Source of the DNA: UBA3263 sp964508865
GTDB lineage: Bacteria > Bacteroidota > Bacteroidia > Bacteroidales > Muribaculaceae
Reading direction: 5' to 3'
Assembly (NCBI GenBank): GCA_964508865.1
Contig: CAZDVP010000001.1
Location: 1-64,000 of the forward strand
Length of the DNA stretch: 64,000 bases
The position numbers and the translations under genes are program-made. The stretch's first letter is position 1; the number at the start of each line of letters is the position of its first letter. Below are positions 7,484-15,194 of this stretch, piece after piece. A model generated the notes under the pieces. It had not been told where the DNA came from and did no database searches. It worked only from the letters and a program-made list of their open reading frames with translations.

Positions 7484-8674
7484 TTATCGACGAGGACGGC
7501 GATTCTTATTGATTTCACGCATCAGTTTTCGTGCCTCGCTCTGCTTGGCCCACTCACGCTTGGTCTCTTCGTAGTTGAAGTTGTTATACTTCAAGAACTC
7601 TTTCAGGAGGCCGAGCATTTCGTAACCATAGTCGTTCACACCACGATTGACAAGTTCAGTAGCCTTGCGCTCCAGTGCGGCAAGCGACTCTTCCTGCTGA
7701 ATGAAGTGACGTACATCTCGGTAGGAGCGGATGCAAGTGTCACCACTTGCGTTGACTTGCAACAGGCAGTTCTCGAAGAGGATTAAGTCCTTGATTGTGT
7801 AGTATGCGCCGGCAGCTTTGTATGCGTTCATAAACGAAGGACACATTTCCGGATAGTAGACGATACCTCGACGAAGTGCACTGAACTTCTGAACCGCAGC
7901 ATAAAGAGTCTTAGGGAGTTTGGAGACGGATATTGTCCGGATTGCAGTTTCAAGCGTTTTGTAGAATGAGAGAAGTTCATCGGTATGGATGCCTTTGCCA
8001 TTGTTCATCCAATTGCAACGCAGTTTGACATATTTGCGACCCTTGTGATTACGTTGAGGCATATTCTCGATATACTTCTTCAGACTGCTGAGGAAGTGGT
8101 TTGCCATATCAAGAGCGATGGTCTTGTTGTACCAGCGATTACGGTCTTCGTAACCCTCGGTGTCGTTGTCAGCCGCCATCTTCTGCTGACGCTTCAGGTC
8201 GTTGAGAAGAACATCCCAGCTGTAGTCGTAGCCCTTGCGCTTCAGCATATCGTGAAAACCGACTGTGAGATTGCGACGGCCCTCCTTGTAGAAGAGCATC
8301 TGGAGACACTGTGAAGGAATCCAGCGGCGGACAATGCCCTCGACTTCGATGTAGCCGTCTGCCTCGATTTTATCAATGAGGCCGGCGATGATACGAGCGG
8401 CATTAGGAGACGAGAGGGCGGCAGAGAGTGTCTCCTCAATGCTTGATGCTCCAGAGACAGGAACACGATCGGTGCAGTGAACCGAGGTACAAGCGAGACC
8501 GCTGGGTTCAGTGGGAAGCACGACCGTTCCGAGGCCGCTATCCTTGCCGATAGCCATACCAGACACCGGGTGCTGGTTAGCCGGGATGATGATTTCTGCG
8601 CCACAGTTGGAGCAGATTACTTTGGTTGTAGACTGAGTGTTGTTCATACGATTTGATGATTTCTTTGTTGCCAT
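7484..8674 (-). CDS. Unknown 396-aa protein with N-terminal zinc knuckle, between the RNA blocks
   Basis: N-terminus: KVICSNCGAEI then, after about 40 residues, CTSVHC, a probable zinc site. A helical body follows, rich in Arg and Lys (KRKGYDYSWDVLL, NHKGRKYVKLRCNW) and ending RKLMREINKNRRPRR. This basic, zinc-bearing composition would suit RNA binding. The gene lies between the two blocks of structured RNA elements and runs in the same direction as RT2, so it may be part of the same system; that is inference. No family was recognised. Confidence 0.6.
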   Translation of the reverse strand: MATKKSSNRMNNTQSTTKVICSNCGAEIIIPANQHPVSGMAIGKDSGLGTVVLPTEPSGLACTSVHCTDRVPVSGASSIEETLSAALSSPNAARIIAGLIDKIEADGYIEVEGIVRRWIPSQCLQMLFYKEGRRNLTVGFHDMLKRKGYDYSWDVLLNDLKRQQKMAADNDTEGYEDRNRWYNKTIALDMANHFLSSLKKYIENMPQRNHKGRKYVKLRCNWMNNGKGIHTDELLSFYKTLETAIRTISVSKLPKTLYAAVQKFSALRRGIVYYPEMCPSFMNAYKAAGAYYTIKDLILFENCLLQVNASGDTCIRSYRDVRHFIQQEESLAALERKATELVNRGVNDYGYEMLGLLKEFLKYNNFNYEETKREWAKQSEARKLMREINKNRRPRR

Positions 8675-8716
8675 TTCTGTAATTATTATGAGTTTGTAAA
8701 TTGATTGTTTGTTTTT

Positions 8717-9169
8717 TTAGAACCAGTCCTTTCTGAGGATGAAGGATTTGTCAGTTCCCTGATAGAACCAGTCCTTTGCGAAGAGTTCTTCCGGATTGAA
8801 CGATCCGTTCAGAAGTGAAAGGAGAATGAAGACCTCCAGTTCGGCCTGAGCGACATCTCTTGACTTGGGGTTGTTGAGGGCATCGTGGCCGCACTCCTTT
8901 ATGAGTTCCGACACTGACAATGCTTTGAATTTTGCAGTTCGCTCTTTGGCCATTGATGATTTAGTCGGTCGGCTGTACTTGTATGTGTCATACAGATTTT
9001 CAACCTCATCCAGCCAAACATCTAAATCCGGATGCACAGGGATTCCATACGGTGTTTTGGTTAGATCCACCACCTTTCCGTCGATTATTAGACTTCGTTT
9101 CTTGAAGTCTACCCGAAAGCGAGAACCTTTGCTCACTTTCTCAATTACATTTTCGTATATTGTGCTCAT
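8717..9169 (-). CDS. Unknown 150-aa protein, between the RNA blocks
   Basis: Helical, with an acidic middle (PDLDVWLDEVENLYDTYKYS) and a tryptophan-rich end (KDWF twice). It lies 42 bases upstream of the zinc-knuckle gene and directly follows RNA element D. Not recognised; its position makes it a candidate partner of RT2. Confidence 0.55.
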   Translation of the reverse strand: MSTIYENVIEKVSKGSRFRVDFKKRSLIIDGKVVDLTKTPYGIPVHPDLDVWLDEVENLYDTYKYSRPTKSSMAKERTAKFKALSVSELIKECGHDALNNPKSRDVAQAELEVFILLSLLNGSFNPEELFAKDWFYQGTDKSFILRKDWF

Positions 9170-9189
9170 TGTTAAGAAGTTTTCAAATT

Positions 9190-9346
9190 AGTTGCTCATC
9201 CCGTCGTCACATAAATTTAATTCTTCCATGATATACCGGCTGAGGTCAGGTCCCGAAGTGTGCAGGACTCGAAAGTCATTCGAGTCGAAACACTTCGTGT
9301 CCCTGAGTTGAAAGCCGGTAGATCTAAATAGTCGGGCCTTGCAACT
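9190..9346. ncRNA. Structured RNA element D of array
   Basis: Outer helix 9190-9195/9341-9346 and 9200-9203/9333-9336, split by internal loop TCAT/CCTT. The inner helix 9234-9241/9313-9320 is eight perfect pairs and encloses paired CGAAGTGT/ACACTTCG and a GACTCGA hairpin. Junctions are 30 nt before and 12 nt after the inner helix, as in C, E, F and H. Confidence 0.7.
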
Positions 9347-9377
9347 GTTTAGGCTGTGCTACCGTTTGGACTTTCGC

Positions 9378-9514
9378 ACTGGATTGTACGTCACTGTAAA
9401 TTTGCCAATTCATACTGTAGGAGCAAGCTCCGGCGGCTGAAGGCTTCCAGGAAGTAAGTCCTGGAAGGCGGGGCCGAGGAGCTGGATTGCAACAGTATGA
9501 CTAAAGTTTCCAGT
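9378..9514. ncRNA. Structured RNA element E of array
   Basis: Outer helix 9378-9383/9509-9514. Inner helix 9411-9418/9492-9499 (eight perfect pairs) encloses an AGCTCC/GGAGCT stem and a nine-pair CTTCCAGGA hairpin. The junction of 27 nt contains TGTAAATTTGCCAATT; nine nt follow. The outermost pairing is less clear than in D and F. Confidence 0.65.
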
Positions 9515-9537
9515 CTTGATAGCCCTCTTCGTATGTT

Positions 9538-9666
9538 CTTGATTTCTCATAGTTTGTAACGCATTTATATAATCTTGTAAATCTATTACCTGTAAGACCA
9601 CGGTAATATCTCCCACTACCTGTGTATTACAGGTAATAGTAAAAAGGGAAACTCTTTGAAATCAAG
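9538..9666. ncRNA. Structured RNA element F of array
   Basis: Outer helix 9538-9546/9658-9666 (nine perfect pairs) and 9551-9555/9649-9653, split by internal loop TCAT/CTTT, nearly the same loop as in D. The inner helix 9583-9594/9628-9639 is 12 perfect pairs. The 27-nt junction holds TATATAATCTTGTAAAT; nine nt follow. Confidence 0.7.
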
Positions 9667-9710
9667 TGCTGCATTGCATAACATTGATTGTTAATGGTGT
9701 CACAAACATG

Positions 9711-9849
9711 GCGCATTGATATAATCTGTTCATAGGATCCAGTTTAAGAACTTCTGAAGGGCTGGTAGTCATCCAGCCATTCAGAAGTATCTCAGTACAC
9801 GGCGAACTGGATCTTAAATTGAAGTTTGCCCTCACCATTGTTCATGCGC
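9711..9849. ncRNA. Structured RNA element G of array
   Basis: Outer helix 9711-9716/9844-9849. Inner helix 9736-9744/9806-9814, enclosing a nine-pair hairpin (9750-9758/9781-9789) capped by CTGG/CCAG. The junction GATATAATCTGTTCATA precedes the inner helix. A further seven-base complement, 9693-9699 with 9834-9840, crosses the outer helix and could form a pseudoknot or be an alternative fold. Confidence 0.65.
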
Positions 9850-9860
9850 TTGATAAAGAT

Positions 9861-10018
9861 GGTTCAATTTACGGACTTGGCACGTTGCTGAAATCATCTC
9901 ATGTGGCCACGAGAAGTCTGAATCGACGGGACTTGGAACGCCGACAGCAATCGGCGTGGAACGTCCCGTCGATTTGGATTATTCTCGTGTACCTAAATGT
10001 GTCCGTCTCATCTGAACC
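9861..10018. ncRNA. Structured RNA element H of array, beside RT2
   Basis: Outer helix 9861-9866/10013-10018 and 9871-9876/10001-10006 around an internal loop. Inner helices 9908-9915/9982-9989 and 9921-9932/9963-9974 (12 perfect pairs), then hairpin 9938-9944/9951-9957. The junctions are 31 and 11 nt. The element ends nine bases from the stop codon of RT2. Confidence 0.7.
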
Positions 10019-10026
10019 TGTCGTGC

Positions 10027-11346
10027 TTAAATATCTCTGACAATTGAATCGTAAAGGTCACGGCCATACAAGAGATTGTTTCTCATACACCCAAGAGAAT
10101 AAAAGCCTTCGATACGTTCTCCAGTCTTTTCTCTTAAAGTGCGAATCTTTCGACCCTTACCACGAGCAATGCAACCCTCTTTGCTGGTCTTTACCCAACC
10201 GAGACCGCCGATGTCGTTCATGCCTACTGATTTCCCAACCTTCACTGCCCTCAGACAGTCAAGTACAAATCCGTTCAATGTGTCAATGTCAGACTTTACA
10301 TTGATAGTCTTCAGAACACCGGTAGCCCAGGAGTATTGTCCGTCTCCATAATAGAGCCAAGACTGAACTGAGTGCAAAGCAGTCTGGAATTTGATACCAG
10401 TTCGTATTTTTGAGATAGTACGTGATGTAACCTCCTTGACGAATGATTTTATTCGATTACTGCTCAGACTGATATTGGCTCCCTTGATTGAGAAGCCGAG
10501 GAACTTGAACCAATGGTCATTGTCTATGTACTCGACCTTTTTGGGATTGAGTCTCATATCCATTTCCTCCAGTGTTGAAACCAAGACCTCCATTGCTTTC
10601 TCATATTCCTTTCCGATGAATAAAATGTCATCTGAATACCGGACATAATACCCTCCAGCCTTGCCTCCGTAATTATCGTTAATGACCTTATCGAGGTGGT
10701 AAAGAATCGTATCGGCCAACCAGGAGGCAACAGCGCACCCTTGTTTAAGGCTCTGATAGTGTGTCACCTCTTCTTTAAGTTCGCTGTCATAGAAGAGGTC
10801 GAGGTGGTAATACTCCCGGACAATATCAATTATTAGGGATTTCCCATATACTTTTTCAATAGCGTCAAACTTAGAGTCAATGTAGCGAATAGGAACCGAG
10901 TCAAAATATTTACTCAGGTCGGCTTTCCATCCGATTATATTATGAGAGACCCCACTTAACTTGTCAATCATCTGACTGGCGTGGGTCACGATTTTGGCAC
11001 ACCCAATTCCTTTTTGATAAGATGTACACTGAGGGTGAATCCAACCTCCAGTGGAAGCGGTGAGATCAAAAAGTAGATCGTTGACGATAGAGAGAAACAC
11101 CCTGTCTCTATCGTTGTTGATGAATACAGTGCGAAACTCGCCCGGAACATCTTTGGGGATTTTGGCGGTGTGAGGACGTTCAATATGATAATTGCCGGAC
11201 ACAATCTCTGCCAGCAAATTCTTACGCCCATTGGGAGACATAAGGTCTCTAAGCACCGCCTGACTGATTCCTTTGAAAGCCCCTTTGTTGAGAGCATCCT
11301 CCCAACGTTTCTTTTCAAAGAACATTTCTAATATCTTGTCTTCCAT
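10027..11346 (-). CDS. Reverse transcriptase of unassigned class (RT2)
   Basis: 439 residues. Palm motifs in order: GEFRTVFINNDRDRVF (69-84), catalytic Asp in GWKADLSKYFDS (D143), QG in LKQGCAVAS (202-203), active-site YSDD (237-240), LNPKKVEYI (about 266-274) and FLGFSI (282-287). About 150 residues without a recognised domain follow, with several basic stretches. DGR-type RTs read PxGNLTSQ where this has QGCAVAS; retron hallmarks (NAxxH, VTG) and a maturase/HNH tail are not seen. It might be a relative of the unknown-group or abortive-infection RTs. It is flanked by eight structured RNA elements and lies downstream of the DGR target gene and a 73-aa gene in one apparent operon. Confidence 0.85.
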   Translation of the reverse strand: MEDKILEMFFEKKRWEDALNKGAFKGISQAVLRDLMSPNGRKNLLAEIVSGNYHIERPHTAKIPKDVPGEFRTVFINNDRDRVFLSIVNDLLFDLTASTGGWIHPQCTSYQKGIGCAKIVTHASQMIDKLSGVSHNIIGWKADLSKYFDSVPIRYIDSKFDAIEKVYGKSLIIDIVREYYHLDLFYDSELKEEVTHYQSLKQGCAVASWLADTILYHLDKVINDNYGGKAGGYYVRYSDDILFIGKEYEKAMEVLVSTLEEMDMRLNPKKVEYIDNDHWFKFLGFSIKGANISLSSNRIKSFVKEVTSRTISKIRTGIKFQTALHSVQSWLYYGDGQYSWATGVLKTINVKSDIDTLNGFVLDCLRAVKVGKSVGMNDIGGLGWVKTSKEGCIARGKGRKIRTLREKTGERIEGFYSLGCMRNNLLYGRDLYDSIVRDI

Positions 11347-11347
11347 A

Positions 11348-11569
11348 TTAGCCTAATACTAAATAATTATTGATTGCGTCTTCTTCTGATACTCCGAATG
11401 GAAGTGGCAACATACCTTCATCTTCTCCCATTTTTGTGAAAAGTTGAAATAATTCGTGAGTACCATTTGCTTCATCGTCAGAAGTAATGAGGATTTTCTT
11501 GTCTCCATAACCGACTTTTACAAGACGAGCCGATTCCTCAGCAAGTTGCTTAATCGTGATTGCTTCCAT
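11348..11569 (-). CDS. Small phage protein, 73 aa
   Basis: Contains KKILITSDDEANGTHELFQL, like the (V/I)xIxxDDEGNGxHxLF core of a common family of small phage proteins of unknown function. One base separates it from RT2, so the two are almost certainly co-translated. Confidence 0.6.
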   Translation of the reverse strand: MEAITIKQLAEESARLVKVGYGDKKILITSDDEANGTHELFQLFTKMGEDEGMLPLPFGVSEEDAINNYLVLG

Positions 11570-11610
11570 TGTGAAATTGAGTATCGTTCATAATTCAATT
11601 TGGTATATTA

Positions 11611-11634
11611 GCCGGGCCAGAAAACTGGCCCGGC
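11611..11634 (-). terminator. 10-bp hairpin with TTTT loop after VR2
   Basis: Arms 11611-11620/11625-11634 are perfect and GC-rich; read in the gene's sense the loop is TTTT. It lies 35 bases beyond the end of VR2. No T run follows, so it may be the DGR target-site cruciform rather than a terminator. The matching hairpin at 61992-62017 follows VR1. Confidence 0.65.
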
Positions 11635-11656
11635 AGTAAAGAATGAAGAATGAGGA

Positions 11657-12340
11657 TTAAGCCTCACACGCTACAGAGGGACGAACCGTATAGTTGGTAT
11701 ACTTGTTGAAGTAGTTGCCCGTGATACCAGTACCGAAATACACGTACCAGGAGTCGTAGCTACTGTACTCGCTACTCGACCAATGGTTCCCAGCTTGGAG
11801 TTCGTCACCACCAGCAGCAACTAATGCCTTGTTGACTTCATTGATGAAGAGGAGGATGAGGTGCAGCTGGGCCACACTGGGGATGTACTCGTTGTCCTTC
11901 AAACCAATCTTGGGATTGAGATAAGGACGAAGACGAGCGGTGTTGCCTTCACCATCCCAGTCTGCCATAGCAGCGTTGAATGATTTACGGTATGCTTCCG
12001 GGGTTTCGGAACACTCTTTGTCCTCGTCGATGAGAGCCACATCGTTGCCGTTTGCAGCATCATGGAGGGCAACTGTGGCCACATGGCCCATAGCCTTGAC
12101 TGCGACACCTACGATTGCCTCCTTTTTGACGAGACCGATGTTCTCAACTGGCATCAGAGTCTTGTCGGTCATCACATAGTAGATGCCATCACTGGTGGGC
12201 TTTACGTTGATGTTCATTGTAGAGGTGGGTTTGTCGCTTTCAAGCACAAAGTCACACACCTCTTTTGCCTTGTTTACGTCGAAACCGACGGCACCGACTA
12301 CTGCGGCGCGAAACTCTTGGATTTCTGTAAGATTTCCCAT
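11657..12340 (-). CDS. DGR target protein 2 with C-type-lectin-like variable end
   Basis: 227 residues. There is no signal peptide or membrane helix. The end, from about residue 182 (GNHWSSSEYSSYDSWYV to YTVRPSVACEA), is the variable part of a C-type-lectin/FGE-like fold as used by DGR targets; the 140 residues before it (from about KAMGHVATVALHD) are the likely fold body. Variable codons encode the Tyr, Asp, Gly and Phe residues that differ from Asn in the template. Unusually for a phage DGR target it sits among early, non-structural genes, just upstream of RT2, rather than in a fibre. Ligand unknown. Confidence 0.85.
   Translation of the reverse strand: MGNLTEIQEFRAAVVGAVGFDVNKAKEVCDFVLESDKPTSTMNINVKPTSDGIYYVMTDKTLMPVENIGLVKKEAIVGVAVKAMGHVATVALHDAANGNDVALIDEDKECSETPEAYRKSFNAAMADWDGEGNTARLRPYLNPKIGLKDNEYIPSVAQLHLILLFINEVNKALVAAGGDELQAGNHWSSSEYSSYDSWYVYFGTGITGNYFNKYTNYTVRPSVACEA
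11670..11795 (-). repeat. DGR variable region VR2
   Basis: 126 bases colinear with TR 62700-62825 and no gaps. Thirteen differences, every one at a TR adenine (nine A to T, three A to G, one A to C). This is the signature of adenine-specific mutagenic retrohoming. Confidence 0.95.
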
Positions 12341-12356
12341 TTTGTTAATTGTTTTA

Positions 12357-14003
12357 TTATGCGGTTAATTGAAGTTGGTTAGCGATATATTCCATCTCAG
12401 AGTAAGCGATGGAGTGGCACCCTGCGGTGAGGATGTCATTGCGATAAGAAGTGATCGTCCAGTGATCGTCAACTGCACGGCAAATTTCACGAGTGAACTC
12501 GGCAGCGTTTTCATGCCATCTCTTGACAAGAGACCATAGACGTTTACATTCTTCGATAGTGATTTTGATGCCCTTAGAGGTTTCTACGATAGCACCCTTG
12601 ATGCGGAGTAAAACATTGCCTCCATAGAAGACACTGGGGCTTCCTGTGTTGTAGAGTTTGAAACCTTCGTGATACAACTGACGGACACCTTCCGGGGTCT
12701 TTTTCAGTTCGTCGATGTATTCTCGCTTAGATGCTTCAAGTTCTTCGTAACGTCTCCGTTCTTCTTCGACCTCTCTCCAGTGCTGATCCCAATGAGCACG
12801 AGCTTCTTCATGCTGGCGTGTCTCTTCCTGGAAGCCTTCCAGAACCTCTTGACGCTTGTTGATGACCCACTGACGCTGCTGTTCGAGCGGAAGAGAACAA
12901 TATGTCTGATACTCTTCATAAGTCAGACGTTTTTCTCTGTGCCATGAGCAGAAGTGGAAAACGGTGCCGTTGAAGTTGAAGGAAGTTGGCAGATTGTTAC
13001 GGAATGGACTGAGAGAATCATGTGGCATCCAGCCTCTCATTCCCAGATGTTTCTCCAGCCGCTCTTTCGCTTTCTCACAAGCAACTTGACGAGCTGCTAC
13101 TAAGTTAGCGGTGTAGGCTGATTTAACATTGGTCTGGCGAAGATTGTACAGCCATTGTATGTAATCACCCTTCTTTTTGTGCTGAGTGATAGATTTCTTG
13201 TTGATTGGGTTGTCGGTCACAACTGGAGAAACCATTCCATGAACAGTCGGCCTTACCATTTCTCCCCTCCAGCCTGGACCCTTAACAAATACCAATGAGC
13301 GGAGGCGGCGAGTCTTCTCTGCGTTTTTCAGAGGCTCGATGCGTTTTTGATAATCGGCCCATGTACCCTCTCCGTTAACCATGTCAACGATAGCCTCAAT
13401 CGGATCGTTGTCAAGCATCATCTGGAGGAATTTGCGAACTCGCTTATCTACCTGCTTGTAGGTGCAGTTAATACTCCGCATATATGGAATATGCGTCCTG
13501 AAGTCATCGAACTTCATTCGGAGAAGTTTCTTGACAGTCATGCACCCAGTGACGTTAAACCAGCGGACCATTTCCTCATAACCCTTACGAGAGAAAGGGT
13601 GACTGAGAGCATTGCAATCGGGAACGAGTAGACAATGACTGTATTCCTCCATCAGGTATCTCATTCCGAACTCTATCAAAGCCTTATTGCGTTGTTCTTT
13701 AGTCTGTCCGTGATAGAAGGAGATAATACGATACGAACCTCTTTCGTGGCCTTTGAAATTGAATATCTCCTTAGCTATGTCGTTGGGAATCGCGCTTCTG
13801 ACCCAACCTTGATGGCCAGAGGTCGTATTGCTGTAACTTGCAGTGTCCAGCAGAAATAGTACCTTGCCGTTGATCTCAATTCGCTGTCCGATGCAGGTGC
13901 TGTATGAATATATACAGCCATCATCGTGACTCATGTGAGACGAGTTGTGCGCCTTGTCGAGATTGTGCGCCCAAGCATGGGCAACCGATGAATAATCACT
14001 CAT
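12357..14003 (-). CDS. Conserved phage protein of unknown function, 548 aa
   Basis: The N-terminal 90 residues (SVAHAWAHNL, then CIYSYSTCIGQRIEINGK and FLLDTASYSNTTSGH) resemble a module found in diverse phage proteins of unknown role. Residues 380-460 are a long charged coiled coil (EETRQHEEARAHWDQHWREV...). The rest is basic and helical. It is preceded by a terminator and a CACTATTC leader and followed by the DGR target gene 16 bases away. The function cannot be told from the sequence. Confidence 0.6.
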   Translation of the reverse strand: MSDYSSVAHAWAHNLDKAHNSSHMSHDDGCIYSYSTCIGQRIEINGKVLFLLDTASYSNTTSGHQGWVRSAIPNDIAKEIFNFKGHERGSYRIISFYHGQTKEQRNKALIEFGMRYLMEEYSHCLLVPDCNALSHPFSRKGYEEMVRWFNVTGCMTVKKLLRMKFDDFRTHIPYMRSINCTYKQVDKRVRKFLQMMLDNDPIEAIVDMVNGEGTWADYQKRIEPLKNAEKTRRLRSLVFVKGPGWRGEMVRPTVHGMVSPVVTDNPINKKSITQHKKKGDYIQWLYNLRQTNVKSAYTANLVAARQVACEKAKERLEKHLGMRGWMPHDSLSPFRNNLPTSFNFNGTVFHFCSWHREKRLTYEEYQTYCSLPLEQQRQWVINKRQEVLEGFQEETRQHEEARAHWDQHWREVEEERRRYEELEASKREYIDELKKTPEGVRQLYHEGFKLYNTGSPSVFYGGNVLLRIKGAIVETSKGIKITIEECKRLWSLVKRWHENAAEFTREICRAVDDHWTITSYRNDILTAGCHSIAYSEMEYIANQLQLTA

Positions 14004-14036
14004 TTTGTATGCTGTTGTTTTGTTGTTGTGTTTACG

Positions 14037-14044
14037 AATAGTGA
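14037..14044 (-). promoter_or_regulatory. CACTATTC leader motif
   Basis: Minus strand CACTATTCGTAAACACAAC about 35 bases before the 14003 start codon and just after a terminator. The same CTATTCGTAAAC text precedes the genes at 19665 and 42337. It may be a promoter element or a leader that aids translation. Confidence 0.4.
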
Positions 14045-14073
14045 AATTGCATCTGTGTGGAGTGAAAAGTTGT

Positions 14074-14122
14074 CCAAAAAAATGAAAGGAACCACGATTT
14101 AGGTATCGTAGTCCCTTTCATT
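14074..14122 (-). terminator. Intrinsic terminator
   Basis: Arms 14081-14089/14113-14122 with an ACGAT/ATCGT upper stem; on the minus strand seven Ts follow. It ends the operon of small genes that runs from 18085 to 14152. A second small hairpin lies at 14123-14145. Confidence 0.8.
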
Positions 14123-14151
14123 GGCGGACAAATCAGCAAACCGCCACACAG

Positions 14152-14391
14152 CTACAAAATGTTATTGTCTTCTTCAGGAATGATGAACACATCGAGATAA
14201 CCCTCCGCGTCTTCAATCCCTTGGATATATGCTTTGCGTTCCGCTTCTGTTTCAAACTCTCGCACCATCAGTCCTTCCTCACGAACTTCTTCAATAAATT
14301 CGCGTTTCGCCTCTTCGGTGCCGTCTTCGTACCAGACTCTAATTGCTGGCTTGTAAAGGTTGGCACCTCCAATAGTCGCCACCTTATACAT
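14152..14391 (-). CDS. Hypothetical protein, 79 aa
   Basis: The start at 14391 (MYKVATIGGANLYKP) was chosen because a purine-rich GAAGAAGAGG lies just upstream and the longer frame runs deep into the previous gene. A short alpha/beta protein, acidic towards the C-terminus. Not recognised. Confidence 0.5.
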   Translation of the reverse strand: MYKVATIGGANLYKPAIRVWYEDGTEEAKREFIEEVREEGLMVREFETEAERKAYIQGIEDAEGYLDVFIIPEEDNNIL

Positions 14392-14968
14392 CCTCTTCTT
14401 CGTCATCGTCGATCTTTTTAGGGATTTCAAGATGGTCTGCGATGATTTCAAGGTCAATCCAGAACCCGTTCTCAACATAAGCGTCACCGAGTCGTCGGGC
14501 AACCTGGCGCATCTGAGCATCGGTTACATTGGATGTATCATAACCCTTCGCTTCGAGATCTTCACGAGAAACACTGGCGATTTCAAAGAACTCCTGCGGC
14601 AGAGAAACATCGGACACTTCCTCAGTTTCTGGAATTTCATCCATAAGAAAATCCAGATGAGCAACGAAAGCGTCATAGGGATCGAACTCAGCAATGTCAC
14701 CGGAATCGTCGTTGTAACGGCCAACTATAGTGACTCCGCCGTCTTCATTTACAGACGCTTGGTAGACTATGACATCCACCGGTCCACTGTCAAGGTTGAA
14801 ACCGATACACGGTATATTATCGCTTTCTTCGATTTCGTCATCGTCATTATCGGCATCGGGGTTCTTCCATGTGTATGAACCACCATGCGCTTTAAGAGCA
14901 GCAGCCAGCTCTCTTATACTCTTTTCTTTGATTTCACGAGCTTGCTTATAATAATCAGTATGTTTCAT
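14384..14968 (-). CDS. Hypothetical acidic protein, 194 aa
   Basis: Start at 14968 (MKHTDYYKQAREIKEKS), since the upstream gene ends at 14973. Very acidic, ending DDDEEEDV. The part AQMRQVARRLGDAYVENGFW is typical of small phage and mobile-element proteins of unknown function. Acidity of this degree is common in DNA-mimic inhibitors, but nothing specific supports that. Confidence 0.5.
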   Translation of the reverse strand: MKHTDYYKQAREIKEKSIRELAAALKAHGGSYTWKNPDADNDDDEIEESDNIPCIGFNLDSGPVDVIVYQASVNEDGGVTIVGRYNDDSGDIAEFDPYDAFVAHLDFLMDEIPETEEVSDVSLPQEFFEIASVSREDLEAKGYDTSNVTDAQMRQVARRLGDAYVENGFWIDLEIIADHLEIPKKIDDDEEEDV

Positions 14969-14972
14969 TTGC

Positions 14973-15194
14973 TTAATATATTGATAGTTGTAGGATTTTA
15001 CACCAAGTTTTAATTGAGGCATCCCAGTATCTATGCCGAACTTCATCTTCAGTGATCCGTAATCGGACCGCTGCGATTTTGACAAGTTCGACATAGATCT
15101 GTATGGGAGGCCAATAATCAGCAAAATGGTGTTCTTTTAAGAATTGTAGAGGACAGATAACATCAATCCTCGAAACATGGAGAGAGAATCCCAT
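14973..15194 (-). CDS. Hypothetical protein, 73 aa
   Basis: A small protein with a basic, helical C-terminal half. Its start overlaps the upstream stop by one base (coordinates meet at 15194). Not recognised. Confidence 0.45.
   Translation of the reverse strand: MGFSLHVSRIDVICPLQFLKEHHFADYWPPIQIYVELVKIAAVRLRITEDEVRHRYWDASIKTWCKILQLSIY

Noticed and set aside
6958..10018. Could the repeated hairpins be a CRISPR array or a series of terminators?
   Set aside because: Units are 130-160 bases with unrelated primary sequence and no constant repeat plus spacer layout. Terminators would need T runs after the stems, which are missing, and tandem groups of three and five make no sense for termination.
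9410..10040. Reading frames at 9410-9616 and 9819-10040
   Set aside because: They run through the paired arms of RNA elements E-H, and their products show no protein-like features.
10027..11346. RT2 as a second DGR RT with its own TR
   Set aside because: Motif 4 reads QGCAVAS, not the DGR GxPxGNLTSQ form. VR2 next to it matches the TR at 62698, and no second A-rich near-copy of VR2 was found near RT2.
10027..11346. RT2 as a retron or group II intron RT
   Set aside because: No NAxxH or VTG region, no maturase or HNH tail and no domain V-like RNA was seen; the array lies at the 3' side of the gene, unlike retron ncRNA.
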